62,546 nt of DNA from Litchfieldia salsa. Its GTDB lineage: Bacteria > Bacillota > Bacilli > Bacillales > Bacillaceae_L. The stretch spans positions 1 through 62,546 of the forward strand of contig NZ_FNJU01000017.1 in assembly GCF_900104555.1 (NCBI RefSeq). The letters run 5' to 3'. The notes beneath the pieces are model-generated. The model worked only from the letters and a program-made list of their open reading frames with translations, searched no databases and was not told the DNA's origin. The translations under genes were made by a program, and so were the position numbers. Shown one piece after another: positions 24,787-34,511 of this stretch. Every line of letters begins with the position of its first letter. Within the stretch, counting starts at the first letter, position 1.

Positions 24787-26007
24787 GTGGCCCTAATGGG
24801 CTTAGTGTATATTGCCTTTAGTATATGTGCTCTAGCCTTAACAAGGCAATTTCCTTTCACATTTATCTCTGGTGCAATAACGATCAGTCTTTTTATCTTC
24901 TTCCTTTTTGTTTCACCCTGGATTTTTCGAAAATATTTTAGATCTAGAAAAATCATAAGGTACCTCTACCTGATTAATATAATTACCTTGGTTGTATTAT
25001 TTTGTTATTCGGTGTTTGTTGAGCAAAATAGCTTCAATCTAGCTGTAAGATTCTTAATCATCTTAATCTTATTATTAACAGCTTTCTTTATACCAAAGAA
25101 AAAGGCATTCGTTCATATATTTATTTTATTAGGATTGACTCATAGCATCCTTTTAATTTTATTTGAAGGGTACATTGTCTTTTTTTCTGACCCAACTTTT
25201 CCATCATATATAAGAGGAAGGGTGTTGGAGTTAGGTGTTGGTGATATATACTCTTATAATGGCTATTTCTATAGAATTCAAATAAAAGGGAATGCAATAC
25301 TTCCTATCGCATTTCTTATTAGTTTATATGCAATTAATACTAAATGGTTAAAATACACGATATCAATAACCCTATTCATAGGCACATTAATAGCAGGCAA
25401 TTTTGCATTTTTAATTGCACTAGCGGCTTTCTTTTTATATCATTTATTCATTTTTATGTGGGAGAAATACAAGAGCAATCAATTCAGAATAAAAAAATTC
25501 CTGTTTAAAAATACAACAAGGAAATTAATAACCACTATCCTTACTTTACTTCTTTTACTAGTGACAGTTATCCCGGTATTTTTATATTCAAGTGAAGTGA
25601 TTAAAAGAAAATTGGAATACTCTATACCGACGCGTTTTGACCAAGTTTTTGTGCTACTTGACGATATGAGTGAGAACCCGTTAACCATTGCACTTGGAAA
25701 AGGTTTGGGGAATACAGTAAGTGTAGAAACTGAATATCGTAACTATACTGGAGATATATACTTCGAGCTTCAAAGTATATATATACTTAATCAAGTTGGC
25801 GTCATTTACATGATTTTATTTGTACTTACGAATCTTGTTTTTGCCATTTATTTTTGGAGCAATAGGAAGGTTTACCTAATCTATCTTTCATATTTGGTTT
25901 ATGCACTTACCAATCCATATATATTTGATAGCATGAATATTTTAGTGATTGTTGTGTTGGGTTCTCTTGTTAAAATTTTAGAAGAAGAAGGAATAAATAA
26001 TGTCTAA
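24787..26007 (+). CDS. Polysaccharide polymerase-like membrane protein (Wzy type)
   Basis: About 406 residues with 11-12 membrane helices and one large outside loop (about 225-330, containing SIPTRFDQVFVLLDD and GKGLGNTVSVET), the usual architecture of Wzy O-antigen/exopolysaccharide polymerases. It lies between the initiating transferase and the first glycosyltransferase, which it overlaps by 8 bp. The start is odd. GTG 24787 and ATG 24796 lack ribosome binding sites, while AAGGGGG is correctly spaced for an in-frame ATT at 24772 that would give a natural-looking INNKSVALM start. Confidence 0.78.
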   Translation: MALMGLVYIAFSICALALTRQFPFTFISGAITISLFIFFLFVSPWIFRKYFRSRKIIRYLYLINIITLVVLFCYSVFVEQNSFNLAVRFLIILILLLTAFFIPKKKAFVHIFILLGLTHSILLILFEGYIVFFSDPTFPSYIRGRVLELGVGDIYSYNGYFYRIQIKGNAILPIAFLISLYAINTKWLKYTISITLFIGTLIAGNFAFLIALAAFFLYHLFIFMWEKYKSNQFRIKKFLFKNTTRKLITTILTLLLLLVTVIPVFLYSSEVIKRKLEYSIPTRFDQVFVLLDDMSENPLTIALGKGLGNTVSVETEYRNYTGDIYFELQSIYILNQVGVIYMILFVLTNLVFAIYFWSNRKVYLIYLSYLVYALTNPYIFDSMNILVIVVLGSLVKILEEEGINNV

Positions 26008-26896
26008 TAAAATTAGGGTATATGCAGTTATGGTTTGTTATAACCCAAATATATCAGAACTCATTCATCACACTTCCTCCATCATTCAACAGGTCGAAAA
26101 GCTTATCGTGGTTGATAATAGTGAAAATCCAGTTAATAACGGGCTGATAGAGGAAATTAAGAATCATTCAAGTATTCAATGGATTGCGCTAAACAAGAAT
26201 GAGGGAATTGGTTTTGCCCAAAATGTTGGTATAAGGGAAGCTTTAAGAGAAGATGCAGAGTTTATTCTACTATTAGATCAAGATAGCAACCCACCTTCTA
26301 CTCTTGTAGAAGAACTTTCAAAAGGGATTTTGTTCCTTAAATCAAAAGGTGTAAAAGTGGGATGTATGGGTCCAGAGGTATTCAATAAAGAGTCAAGTGA
26401 AGTGTATACTCCATTGCTGAATAAAGGAGCGATGGAGTTTCAAAACTTTAATGAACGAGATGCCTTAATAAGTTCTGGAACGTTAATACCTTCAGAGTCT
26501 TTAGAAACTGTTGGTTTAATGGAAGAGGAGTTATTTATTGACTTAGTTGATTTTGAGTGGTGCTGGAGAGCAAAAGAAAGTGGTTATCGATCATTCGTGA
26601 CAAGAAATGTTCGAATGGGTCATATGGTAGGTCAAAAAAATACGAAGATACTCGGTGTTTATAATTTATTAATTCCTTCACCCCTACGACATTACTACCA
26701 ATTTAGAAATAGCATTTTTCTATTCACAAGAAGTTATGTCCCGTTATATTGGAAGGTGAGAGTCATTGTAGAGCGTATGATAGACTTGGTTGCATATCCT
26801 CTATTGGTAGGTCCTAGAGCAAAACGACTTCATTATATCCTGAAAGGTATAATCCATGGGATTTCTGGTAAGAAGGGAAGTATTACTAAATGGTAG
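26000..26896 (+). CDS. Family 2 glycosyltransferase, rhamnosyltransferase-like (1)
   Basis: A 298-residue GT-A enzyme. VMVCYNPN opens the fold, VVDNSEN and KNEGIGFAQN line the nucleotide pocket, LLLDQDSNP holds the metal-binding acidic motif, and DLVDFEWCWRAKESGY is the acceptor side. This pattern is common in dTDP-rhamnosyl transferases, fitting the rml genes in the locus. It is a close paralogue of the next gene and overlaps both neighbours (8 and 7 bp), so it is translationally coupled. The true donor is not provable from sequence. Confidence 0.88.
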   Translation: MSNKIRVYAVMVCYNPNISELIHHTSSIIQQVEKLIVVDNSENPVNNGLIEEIKNHSSIQWIALNKNEGIGFAQNVGIREALREDAEFILLLDQDSNPPSTLVEELSKGILFLKSKGVKVGCMGPEVFNKESSEVYTPLLNKGAMEFQNFNERDALISSGTLIPSESLETVGLMEEELFIDLVDFEWCWRAKESGYRSFVTRNVRMGHMVGQKNTKILGVYNLLIPSPLRHYYQFRNSIFLFTRSYVPLYWKVRVIVERMIDLVAYPLLVGPRAKRLHYILKGIIHGISGKKGSITKW

Positions 26897-27783
26897 AAGC
26901 TAACTTTATGAATAAAGATGTATGTGCAATTTTTGTAACTTATAATCCTGACCTAGATGAATTTACTGAAAATCTCCAATCTGTTATCCATCAGGTGGGA
27001 CATATTTGTATTGTTGATAATTCAACCAATGAGAGTCTGCAACAAGGTATTATTAACTTGAGTAAGAGGTTTAATAATAAGGCAATAATAAATGGCGAGA
27101 ACATAGGGATAGCAAGTGCCCAGAACAAAGGATTTAAATGGGCAATTGAAAATGGCTATGAAGCATTTTTGCTTCTTGATCAAGACAGTAAACTTAAAGA
27201 AGATACAGTCAGTGGACTCATACAATCATATCATTCGCTTATTAAACAAGGGTTCAAGGTGGCGTGTGTTGGTCCATTAGCCTACAACAGAGATAAGACC
27301 GAGGAAGATGTCTATCATATTCCAACTAGTGAAGAACAAGATGTGATTGAGGTTCAGGAGACTTTAAGTTCTGGATCATTAATCTCTAAGCAAACCCTTA
27401 CTGAGGTTGGTTATATGGAAGAGTCACTTTTCATTGACCTAGTTGATTATGAATGGTGCTGGAGGGCAAAGCTGAAAGGTTACTCAACCTACATTGCAAA
27501 TAAAGTGAAAGTGGCTCATAGACTAGGTGATGATAGACATAAGATTTTAGGAATCAATATAGGGATACCATCTCCTATGAGACATTATTATCAGTTTAGG
27601 AATACGATAAAAATGTTATTTAGATCATATGTACCTTTTAACTTTAAGAGAAGATATATCATTCTACTACCAATTAAATTTTTCTTTTATCCGATCTTTG
27701 CTGGAAAAGGTTTATTAAGGTTAAAAATGATTATAAAAGGCTTAATTCATGGAATCAAAGGGGTAGACGGAAAAGGGATATAA
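26890..27783 (+). CDS. Family 2 glycosyltransferase, rhamnosyltransferase-like (2)
   Basis: A 297-residue enzyme built like its upstream neighbour: IFVTYNPDLDEF, IVDNSTNES, GENIGIASAQNKG, LLLDQDSK and FIDLVDYEWCWRAKLKGY, followed by SPMRHYYQFRNT. The two form a tandem duplication that may add two successive similar sugars. ATG 26890 is in the overlap; an internal ATG at 26908 is the alternative. Confidence 0.88.
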   Translation: MVEANFMNKDVCAIFVTYNPDLDEFTENLQSVIHQVGHICIVDNSTNESLQQGIINLSKRFNNKAIINGENIGIASAQNKGFKWAIENGYEAFLLLDQDSKLKEDTVSGLIQSYHSLIKQGFKVACVGPLAYNRDKTEEDVYHIPTSEEQDVIEVQETLSSGSLISKQTLTEVGYMEESLFIDLVDYEWCWRAKLKGYSTYIANKVKVAHRLGDDRHKILGINIGIPSPMRHYYQFRNTIKMLFRSYVPFNFKRRYIILLPIKFFFYPIFAGKGLLRLKMIIKGLIHGIKGVDGKGI

Positions 27784-27830
27784 ATGTTACAAAAACTCAA
27801 TCAGCTAACAGGAAAACGGAGTGTTTAATT

Positions 27831-28646
27831 TTGAATTTTTCAGTTCTAATGTCTGTATACTACAAAGAGTCTCCTAAGTTTTTATTAGAGTCAATTAAAA
27901 GTATCATTAACCAAACATTACTCCCAAATGAGATAGTGATTGTCCAAGACGGAGAATTAACAACAGAGTTAACCGAGATATTGGGGAAGTATGAAAGAAA
28001 TTATCCCAATTTATTTAAATTTATTAAGTTGGATCAGAATGTTGGGTTAGGGCCAGCTCTAGCTATTGGAATCAATGAATGTAATAATCATATAATTGCC
28101 CGGATGGATAGTGATGATATCTGTCACCCAGAAAGATTTGAACGACAAATTAATTACTTAAATGAGAATCCTTCCATAGATGTAGTTGGTTCATGGATTG
28201 GAGAGTTTGATCAAGACTATACAGAGGTAACAAATGTTAGAAAAGTACCCTTAAGTTATCAAGACGTGCTTAACTTTGCAAAAACAAGAAACCCTCTAAA
28301 CCATATGACTGTAGTCTTTAGAAAGAAAGCAGTATTAGATGCAGGAAACTACAAGCCATTTTTATGGAATGAAGATTATTATTTATGGGTTAGGATGCTA
28401 AATCAAAATTATAAAATAGTTAATCTAGGTGAAATTTTAGTTTATGCTCGTACCGGGAGTGAGATGTATAAAAGACGCGGTGGAATACAGTACTTGTTAA
28501 AGGATATTTCCTTGCAAAAAGAATTCTTAAGGATGAACTTTATTAATCGTACAACATTTTATAAAAATATCATTATCCGATGTTTTGTACGACTACTTCC
28601 TAACTCCTTAAGAGGATTCGTCTATAAAACACTCCTTAGAAAGTAA
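27831..28646 (+). CDS. Family 2 glycosyltransferase, amylovoran AmsE type
   Basis: A 271-residue GT-A enzyme starting NFSVLMSVYYKESPKFLLES. The acidic motif is ARMDSDDICHPERFE and the acceptor region is NPLNHMTVVFRKK. AmsE-type transferases add hexoses in exopolysaccharide synthesis. TTG 27831 follows ACGGAGTG. There is a 47-bp gap to the previous gene on the same strand. Confidence 0.85.
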   Translation: MNFSVLMSVYYKESPKFLLESIKSIINQTLLPNEIVIVQDGELTTELTEILGKYERNYPNLFKFIKLDQNVGLGPALAIGINECNNHIIARMDSDDICHPERFERQINYLNENPSIDVVGSWIGEFDQDYTEVTNVRKVPLSYQDVLNFAKTRNPLNHMTVVFRKKAVLDAGNYKPFLWNEDYYLWVRMLNQNYKIVNLGEILVYARTGSEMYKRRGGIQYLLKDISLQKEFLRMNFINRTTFYKNIIIRCFVRLLPNSLRGFVYKTLLRK

Positions 28647-28783
28647 TTCCTATGAAAAAAATGATATTGTTGATAACTATTTTCTATTTACTGCTTGGCA
28701 TATGAAACATATACACGTATTGTGAGTATGTGAATAATTATAAACAATATTATTTTGTAACTTTAAAAATGAGGATTGATTTC

Positions 28784-29740
28784 ATGAATAATAAATATTC
28801 GGTTTCAATCGCTATGTGTACCTATAATGGCGAAAAATATATTGAGGAACAATTAAATAGTATCTTAGCTCAGACTAGAAAACCTGATGAGTTGGTCATA
28901 TGTGATGATCGCTCCACCGATAATACAATTACGATCATAAACCATTTCAAAAATGAGGCTCCATTTGAGGTGAGATTATTTCAAAACCTCACTCAATTAG
29001 GAAGTACGAAGAATTTCGAAAAGGCAGTAACTGAGTGTACGGGAGACCTTATCTTTTTTGCAGATCAAGACGATGTTTGGGAAAAAGAGAAAATACAGGT
29101 TATGGAGCAAAAATTCTTAGAATCCCCTAATGCTTCTATAGTGATTACAGATGCGGATATGGTTAATCAGGACCTTATTTCATTAGGATATAGTCTGTGG
29201 GAATCTATACCATTTACTAAAGAGGAACAAAATATCTTTCAAAAAAACTCTTTAGATGTATTGTTAAAGAAGAATGTGATTACAGGGGCAACCATGGCGG
29301 TAAAATCTGAATCTATTAACAAGACCACACCCTTTCCTAATAAATGGATTCATGATGCATGGGTAGCAATGATCGTAGCCTCTATGAATGACGGAGAAAT
29401 TATATTAATTGACGACAATATGATTAAATACCGCCAGCACTCCAATAATCAACTTGGAGCGAAAAAAAGGAATTTAGCGGAACAAGTAAATGAGGCAAAA
29501 AAGAAACAAACTAGCGTCAATTTAGATTTTGATGTGGTTGAAGCGTTTTTGAACGAAAATGATTATAAGGTACCTACTAATAACTTGATGAAAATTAAGG
29601 GTAAAAATTCACATGTAAAACTCCGTAATAACCTACCTAGTTCTAAAATCGGGAGGCTAGGTATTGTGTTGACAAATTTATCTGGATATCATAAGTATTC
29701 TAATGGTCTTAAGAGTGTGCTAAAAGATATTTTTTATTAA
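28784..29740 (+). CDS. Family 2 glycosyltransferase (DQDDVW type)
   Basis: A 318-residue enzyme: VSIAMCTYNGEKYIEEQLNS, a CDDRSTDNT loop, FADQDDVWEKEK metal motif and WIHDAWVAMI on the acceptor side. It resembles the enzyme at 38839, again consistent with rhamnosyl or related transfer. ATG 28784 is chosen from GAGGATTGATTTC; the ORF extends upstream to 28730 without a site. Last gene of the first polysaccharide gene group. Confidence 0.87.
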   Translation: MNNKYSVSIAMCTYNGEKYIEEQLNSILAQTRKPDELVICDDRSTDNTITIINHFKNEAPFEVRLFQNLTQLGSTKNFEKAVTECTGDLIFFADQDDVWEKEKIQVMEQKFLESPNASIVITDADMVNQDLISLGYSLWESIPFTKEEQNIFQKNSLDVLLKKNVITGATMAVKSESINKTTPFPNKWIHDAWVAMIVASMNDGEIILIDDNMIKYRQHSNNQLGAKKRNLAEQVNEAKKKQTSVNLDFDVVEAFLNENDYKVPTNNLMKIKGKNSHVKLRNNLPSSKIGRLGIVLTNLSGYHKYSNGLKSVLKDIFY

Positions 29741-29830
29741 TAGATTTAAGTGAAACTATTGACTTAATGTGTAAAAGGCTAAAAGATAGTATATATTAAT
29801 CATACTTAAGGGATTAAGGGAGGGTATAGC

Positions 29831-30712
29831 GTGCAAAAAGTAAAAAAAGCAATCATACCAGCAGCAGGCCTTGGTACAAGATTTCTTCCAGCAACAAAAG
29901 CAATGCCAAAGGAAATGCTACCTATTGTTGATAAACCAACCATACAGTATATCGTTGAAGAAGCGATTGAATCCGGGATTGAAGACATTATCATTGTAAC
30001 TGGAAAAGGCAAACGTGCAATTGAAGATCATTTTGATCACGCATTTGAGCTTGAAGATAACTTATATAGAAAACAAAAATATGAGCTCTTAGAAGAAGTG
30101 CAGCAATCTTCGAAGGTTGACATTCATTATATTAGACAAAAAGAACCAAAAGGACTTGGCCATGCTATTTGGTGTGCAAGAAAGTTCATCGGAAATGAAC
30201 CGTTCGGAATCTTACTTGGTGACGATATTGTACGTGCAGAAACTCCGGCATTAAAGCAATTAATTAACATCTATGATGAAGTACAATCATCAGTGCTAGG
30301 TGTCCAGACCGTTCCAGAACAGTATACAAATCGTTATGGAATTATTGATCCAATAAGTCAAAATGGTCGTCTTTATGAAGTTCAGAATTTCGTTGAGAAG
30401 CCTGAATCTAACCCACCTTCTAATGTAGCCATTATGGGGCGATATGTACTATCACCTGAAATCTTCAACTTCCTTGAACAACAGGAAATTGGTTCTGGTG
30501 GCGAAATTCAATTAACTGATGCTATTCAAAAATTAAATCAGTTACAAAAAGTATTTGCCTACGAATTTGAAGGAACAAGATATGATGTAGGTGAAAAAAT
30601 GGGCTTTATTCAAACAACAATTGAAATGGCCTTATTACGTGATGATTTAAAAGGTGACTTATTAGCTTACCTTAATGACGTAGTCCTAAAAAACAAACAA
30701 GGTCTATCTTAA
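29831..30712 (+). CDS. galU: UTP-glucose-1-phosphate uridylyltransferase
   Basis: A 293-residue GalU/GtaB enzyme: [23 protein letters not shown] nucleotide loop, [28 protein letters not shown] and the C-terminal [12 protein letters not shown]. It makes UDP-glucose for glycosyl transfer and teichoic acid glucosylation. The GTG start is set by AGGGAGGGTATAGC. It has its own terminator, so it forms a separate transcript within the locus. Confidence 0.95.
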   Translation: MQKVKKAIIPAAGLGTRFLPATKAMPKEMLPIVDKPTIQYIVEEAIESGIEDIIIVTGKGKRAIEDHFDHAFELEDNLYRKQKYELLEEVQQSSKVDIHYIRQKEPKGLGHAIWCARKFIGNEPFGILLGDDIVRAETPALKQLINIYDEVQSSVLGVQTVPEQYTNRYGIIDPISQNGRLYEVQNFVEKPESNPPSNVAIMGRYVLSPEIFNFLEQQEIGSGGEIQLTDAIQKLNQLQKVFAYEFEGTRYDVGEKMGFIQTTIEMALLRDDLKGDLLAYLNDVVLKNKQGLS

Positions 30713-30727
30713 AATTTTCTCACACTT

Positions 30728-30759
30728 AAAATCCACTCTTTCTTACTGGTGGATTTTTT
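30728..30759 (+). terminator. Intrinsic terminator after galU
   Basis: AAAATCCAC...GTGGATTTTTT stem with a T tail. Confidence 0.85.
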
Positions 30760-30877
30760 GTTTGTTGAGGGCTGGAGTTAGTATAAAAACTACGTATATT
30801 CACGATAGATAATTGTAATTTTAAATAAAGTTAAGTATAGTAAATAAAGGTTTTGATTTATAAAGGAAGTGTGCTTT

Positions 30878-31696
30878 TTGACAATATCAGTAGTGATTCC
30901 AACCTATAACCGTGGACATATGATCATGGATGCAATTCAAAGTGTGATGGACCAAACGTTATCACCTTTAGAAATAATCATCGTTGATGATTTCTCAACC
31001 GATCAGACACGAGAAGTCGTTGAATCGATTAGAGATGAACGGATAAAATATGTTCTTAACAGCCGATTGAAAGGTGCCAATGGTGCCAGGAATACAGGGA
31101 TATTAATGGCTGAGGGTAATTATATTGCATTTCAAGATAGTGACGATATTTGGTTACCTAATAAGTTAGAAGAACAAATGCGTTATCTTGAGGAAAATTC
31201 GAATATTGATATGTGTTTTTGTAGTTTAGATTTCAACCATGGTGCCAAAACAATTCCAGCCAGAAAAGTAGACCATAATGAAATGGAAAAGCAATTAAAA
31301 AAGGGTAACTTTATTAGTACTCAAACTATTATTATAAAAAAAGAAGTTGCCCAAGGTGAATTATTCGATGAGAAGCTAATGAGATTCCAAGATTGGGACT
31401 TTTGTATACGAGTTGCAGAGAAATATGTGATCGGCCACTTAGCTACCCCATTGGTTTTAGTAGAGCAACAAAACGATAGTATTAGCAAGAAAGTGAATGG
31501 AAAAGAAGCATTAGAACAATTCTTTGGTAAACACCCTGATGTTGCAACTGAACTACCAATTAAAGCAATGTATCAAAGAGAGGTATATGAAAAGGCTTCT
31601 AGAGAAAAACAGTTTGCTACAGCTTTGAAAAGTTATCTTCAGTTTTTAACTTATAAGGTCATTATCAAAACCTCGGGTCAACGTAACACAATTTAG
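30878..31696 (+). CDS. Family 2 glycosyltransferase
   Basis: A 272-residue GT-A enzyme: TISVVIPTYNRGHMIMDA, VDDFSTDQTREV, GANGARNTG and metal motif FQDSDDIWLPNK, with FQDWDFCIRVA on the acceptor side. TTG 30878 is chosen since AAAGGAAGTG lies just before it; GTG 30869 overlaps that site. It opens the second polysaccharide gene group, after the galU terminator. Confidence 0.86.
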   Translation: MTISVVIPTYNRGHMIMDAIQSVMDQTLSPLEIIIVDDFSTDQTREVVESIRDERIKYVLNSRLKGANGARNTGILMAEGNYIAFQDSDDIWLPNKLEEQMRYLEENSNIDMCFCSLDFNHGAKTIPARKVDHNEMEKQLKKGNFISTQTIIIKKEVAQGELFDEKLMRFQDWDFCIRVAEKYVIGHLATPLVLVEQQNDSISKKVNGKEALEQFFGKHPDVATELPIKAMYQREVYEKASREKQFATALKSYLQFLTYKVIIKTSGQRNTI

Positions 31697-31728
31697 GAAC
31701 AAATCTTATTTTATAGGGAGCAGAAATC

Positions 31729-32610
31729 ATGGAAAAAGTAGATATCCTACTTCCGATCTATAATTCATATGAAGAAACGAAAAACTGTATAGAAAGTGTT
31801 TTAGCAAATACACCTACAGGTACATATAATTTATATTTACTAGACGATAAGAGTCCAGACAATAAAATCGAGGAATTAACAGCGGCGTATTCGAAGAAAT
31901 ATGAATTTATTGTAGCTGTACGAAACGAAACGAACCTTGGCTTTCCAGCGAATGTTAACAATGGATTCGCAATCAGTAAGAACGATGTAATTGTGTTAAA
32001 TAGTGATACACTTGTATCGGATAGATGGCTAAGTGAATTAAAGGCCGTTGCTAACACTGATAAGAATATTGCGGCAGTTAATCCAATGAGTAATTATGGC
32101 ATTATTTCTGGATTGCCGACTGCTAATACGGAGTTAAATGAATCCTTTACATATGACGAGATCTATCTCTCGTATAAAAAGCATAGGACTAGTGACTTTG
32201 TGAATTCTCCACTTCTAATTGGCTATTGCATGTATATGAAACGAAGTGCTTTAACTGAAATAGGAAATTTTGATGCAGCGACCTTTAAAAGAGGGTATGG
32301 AGAAGAGTCTGATTGGTGTATGAGAGCAAGAAACCAAGGTTTTAAGCTAGCTGTTGCAAAAGGATCATATGTACATCATATTGGTGGGGTGTCCTTTGGA
32401 GCAGAAAAAGAGAAGTTGAGGCAAGATTCCAGAAAAGTATTGTTAGAAAGATATCCTCAAATTGATTCTGAGCTTGAAGAATTCGTTAAAGCCAATCATT
32501 TTAAACATATGAGAAAAGGCATTATGAAGGAACTTGGTTTTATTTTTAAGCCAGCTACACTAAAAAACAAGGTGAAAATGCTGAAACATTATGTTATTAA
32601 TCATATTTAA
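31729..32610 (+). CDS. Family 2 glycosyltransferase (LNSDT type)
   Basis: A 293-residue enzyme: VDILLPIYNSYEETKNCIES, LLDDKSPDN, NLGFPANVNNG, metal motif VLNSDTLVSD and the acceptor segment RGYGEESDWCMRARNQGFK followed by HHIGGVSFG. This pattern occurs in transferases acting on O-antigen and glycopeptide-type chains. It lies 35 bp before the flippase. Confidence 0.85.
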   Translation: MEKVDILLPIYNSYEETKNCIESVLANTPTGTYNLYLLDDKSPDNKIEELTAAYSKKYEFIVAVRNETNLGFPANVNNGFAISKNDVIVLNSDTLVSDRWLSELKAVANTDKNIAAVNPMSNYGIISGLPTANTELNESFTYDEIYLSYKKHRTSDFVNSPLLIGYCMYMKRSALTEIGNFDAATFKRGYGEESDWCMRARNQGFKLAVAKGSYVHHIGGVSFGAEKEKLRQDSRKVLLERYPQIDSELEEFVKANHFKHMRKGIMKELGFIFKPATLKNKVKMLKHYVINHI

Positions 32611-32644
32611 TAGCAAAATTAGAACAGAAAGTATGAACCATTAG

Positions 32645-34084
32645 ATGAGCAAACTAATTTCAAATTATCTATTTACTGTCATATACCAAGTGCTTTTAAT
32701 GATCACACCATTGATTACAACCCCTTATATTGCCAGAATTTTAAAGGCAGAAGGGGTTGGAATTGATGCATATGTAGCATCAATTGTTCAATTATTTATT
32801 GTGTTTATTGTACTGAGCTTACCAAAATACGGTAGTCGGCAAATTGCAGTGAGGCAAAATCAACAAGATACATCGAAAGAATTTTGGTCTATTTTTACCT
32901 TCCAGTCAATTGTTGCTGTATTGAACTTTGCAGCTTATTTTATCTTTTTGATGACAATCACAGAGCATAAGGAGTTATTCTATCTCCACTTATTAACTTT
33001 ATTAGCTTATAGCTTCGATATCTCTTGGTATTTTATCGGAAAAGAGCAAATCAAAAAAATCACTCTGAGAAATGTATTCGTGAAAATTACAGGGATCATT
33101 TTAATTTTTACATTTGTCAAAGAGATTGATGATTTGCCAATATATATCATTATAAATGCGGCTACATTATTAGTTGGGCAACTCATTATGTGGGTTCCAA
33201 TTTTAAAAGAAATTAAGTTTGTAAGAGTTACTCTTAAAGAAATTAAAACACATATATCCCCGATTTTAGTTTTGTTTTTACCTGAGCTAATGATTCAGGT
33301 TTATGTATTGGTTAATAGAATTATCCTTGGTAATATTTCAGGGGAAGTAGAGGTTGGCTATTATAATCAGGCTAACAAAATTATCAAAATTGTGTTAGGG
33401 GTTATCTCCTCACTAGGAATCGTTTTACTTCCAAGAATGGCTTCTGAATTTTCAAAAGGTAATCATGAGGCCATGCAAAAGTATATTAAATATACATTGC
33501 AATTTGTGTTACTGATCTCTATTCCAATGATGTTTGGAATGATGGGCATTGCACCTAATTTGGTCGTTTGGTTTTTAGGAAACGAATTTTTGGATGTTTC
33601 AACACTACTAGTTATTATGAGTCCGGTTATTTTATTTGTAGGGCTTGCGAATGTTTTCGGGATACAGGTGTTAATCTCTACTAATCAACAAAACAAATAT
33701 TCAATTGCCATCACAATTGGGGCGGTTCTAAGCCTGGTTACGAACTTCTTTTTAGTGTATTCGCTTGCGAGCGTTGCAACGACGATTGCTTTATTGGTGG
33801 CAGAAGCAACAGGTGCTTTGATACAGATGTATTTTGCAAGGAAGTATTTTAACTTTAAAGAGTTCCTAGTTCTTTTGTTTAAATACACAGTCTTGGGACT
33901 ACTTGTTTTTGCTTCTGTAAGAGGGATTGGATATGCCCTGGATATTACGCCTATTTTATTAACGGTCGTTCAACTCATTGTAGGTGTATTCATTTATTTA
34001 CTTGGATTAATTATCATCAAAGATTCTATGGTGTTTAATGTGATTAGAATCATCAAAGGGAGAGTAAGTAAAAGTCAGGGGTAG
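32645..34084 (+). CDS. Polysaccharide flippase (Wzx type)
   Basis: A 479-residue protein with 14 predicted membrane helices, MATE/MOP superfamily, Polysacc_synt. Typical features are the N-terminal PLITTPYIARILKAEGVGIDA, FDISWYFIGKEQ and the mid-protein LVNRIILGNISGEVEVGYYNQANKI. It flips the undecaprenyl-pyrophosphate-linked repeat unit across the membrane. It is the only flippase in the window and so probably serves both polymerase-like proteins. The ribosome binding site is weak, suggesting coupling to the upstream gene. Confidence 0.92.
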   Translation: MSKLISNYLFTVIYQVLLMITPLITTPYIARILKAEGVGIDAYVASIVQLFIVFIVLSLPKYGSRQIAVRQNQQDTSKEFWSIFTFQSIVAVLNFAAYFIFLMTITEHKELFYLHLLTLLAYSFDISWYFIGKEQIKKITLRNVFVKITGIILIFTFVKEIDDLPIYIIINAATLLVGQLIMWVPILKEIKFVRVTLKEIKTHISPILVLFLPELMIQVYVLVNRIILGNISGEVEVGYYNQANKIIKIVLGVISSLGIVLLPRMASEFSKGNHEAMQKYIKYTLQFVLLISIPMMFGMMGIAPNLVVWFLGNEFLDVSTLLVIMSPVILFVGLANVFGIQVLISTNQQNKYSIAITIGAVLSLVTNFFLVYSLASVATTIALLVAEATGALIQMYFARKYFNFKEFLVLLFKYTVLGLLVFASVRGIGYALDITPILLTVVQLIVGVFIYLLGLIIIKDSMVFNVIRIIKGRVSKSQG

Positions 34085-34128
34085 GTTTGTTTTGTGTGAA
34101 CTTTTGAAAGGCGATTTCTAACAGGTGT

Positions 34129-34255
34129 GTTGATTTGCACTCCAGGCGTGTGCTTTCCGCGGGGCAGGTGATGAGCCTCCTCGTCGCAAGCTCCTGCGGG
34201 GTCTCATCCTGCCTGCAAATCCCGCAGGAGCCACACGCCTTACGTTCCAATCAAC
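34129..34255. repeat. Repeat family A, core copy (reverse orientation)
   Basis: GTTGATTTGCACTCCAGGCG, TTTCCGCGGGGCAGG, TGATGAGCCTCCTCGTCGC, CTCCTGCGGGGTCTCATCC, CCCGCAGGAG and CCAATCAAC. It is the reverse complement of the 45317 and 53238 forms and almost the same as 60482-60610. Confidence 0.88.
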
Positions 34256-34324
34256 TTGGTACAACTATTTTTAGTATAACAATCTAAAGCAATACTCTAG
34301 TAGAAAAGTACTTTTAAATATTAA

Positions 34325-34350
34325 AAAAGGTCCCTAGAGAAGGGACCTTT
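34325..34350. terminator. Bidirectional terminator between flippase and LCP genes
   Basis: AAAGGTCCCT-AGAGA-AGGGACCTTT, with an A run before it and ACTTTT after it. Confidence 0.75.
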
Positions 34351-34391
34351 ACTTTTAAGGTAAGAAAGTATAAGATTTATACTTAGTTTTA

Positions 34392-34510
34392 GTGTCTAGC
34401 TCCAGCCCTAGCCCCTCGGGGTCATAAGTCAAATCACTACGGAAAACAAGATTTCCTACGTGCTTTGCCTTATGCCTGTCGGGGCTGAACAAGGCGCTTG
34501 CGCTTTTCTT
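34392..34510. repeat. Repeat family B, complete copy
   Basis: Starts GTGTCTAGCTCCAGC, contains GCCCCTCGGGGTC, GGAAAACAAGATTTCC and TGCCTTATGCCTGTCGGGGC, and ends AAGGCGCTTGCGCTTTTCTT against the stop codon of the minus-strand LCP gene. I recall this element as common in Bacillus genomes, at gene ends. It matches the block at 1-92. Confidence 0.8.
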
Positions 34511-34511
34511 A

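Noticed and set aside
28652-28705. 17-codon ORF (signal-peptide-like MKKMILLITIFYLLLGI)
   Set aside because: There is no ribosome binding site and nothing follows; it could be a relic, but the evidence is too thin to annotate.
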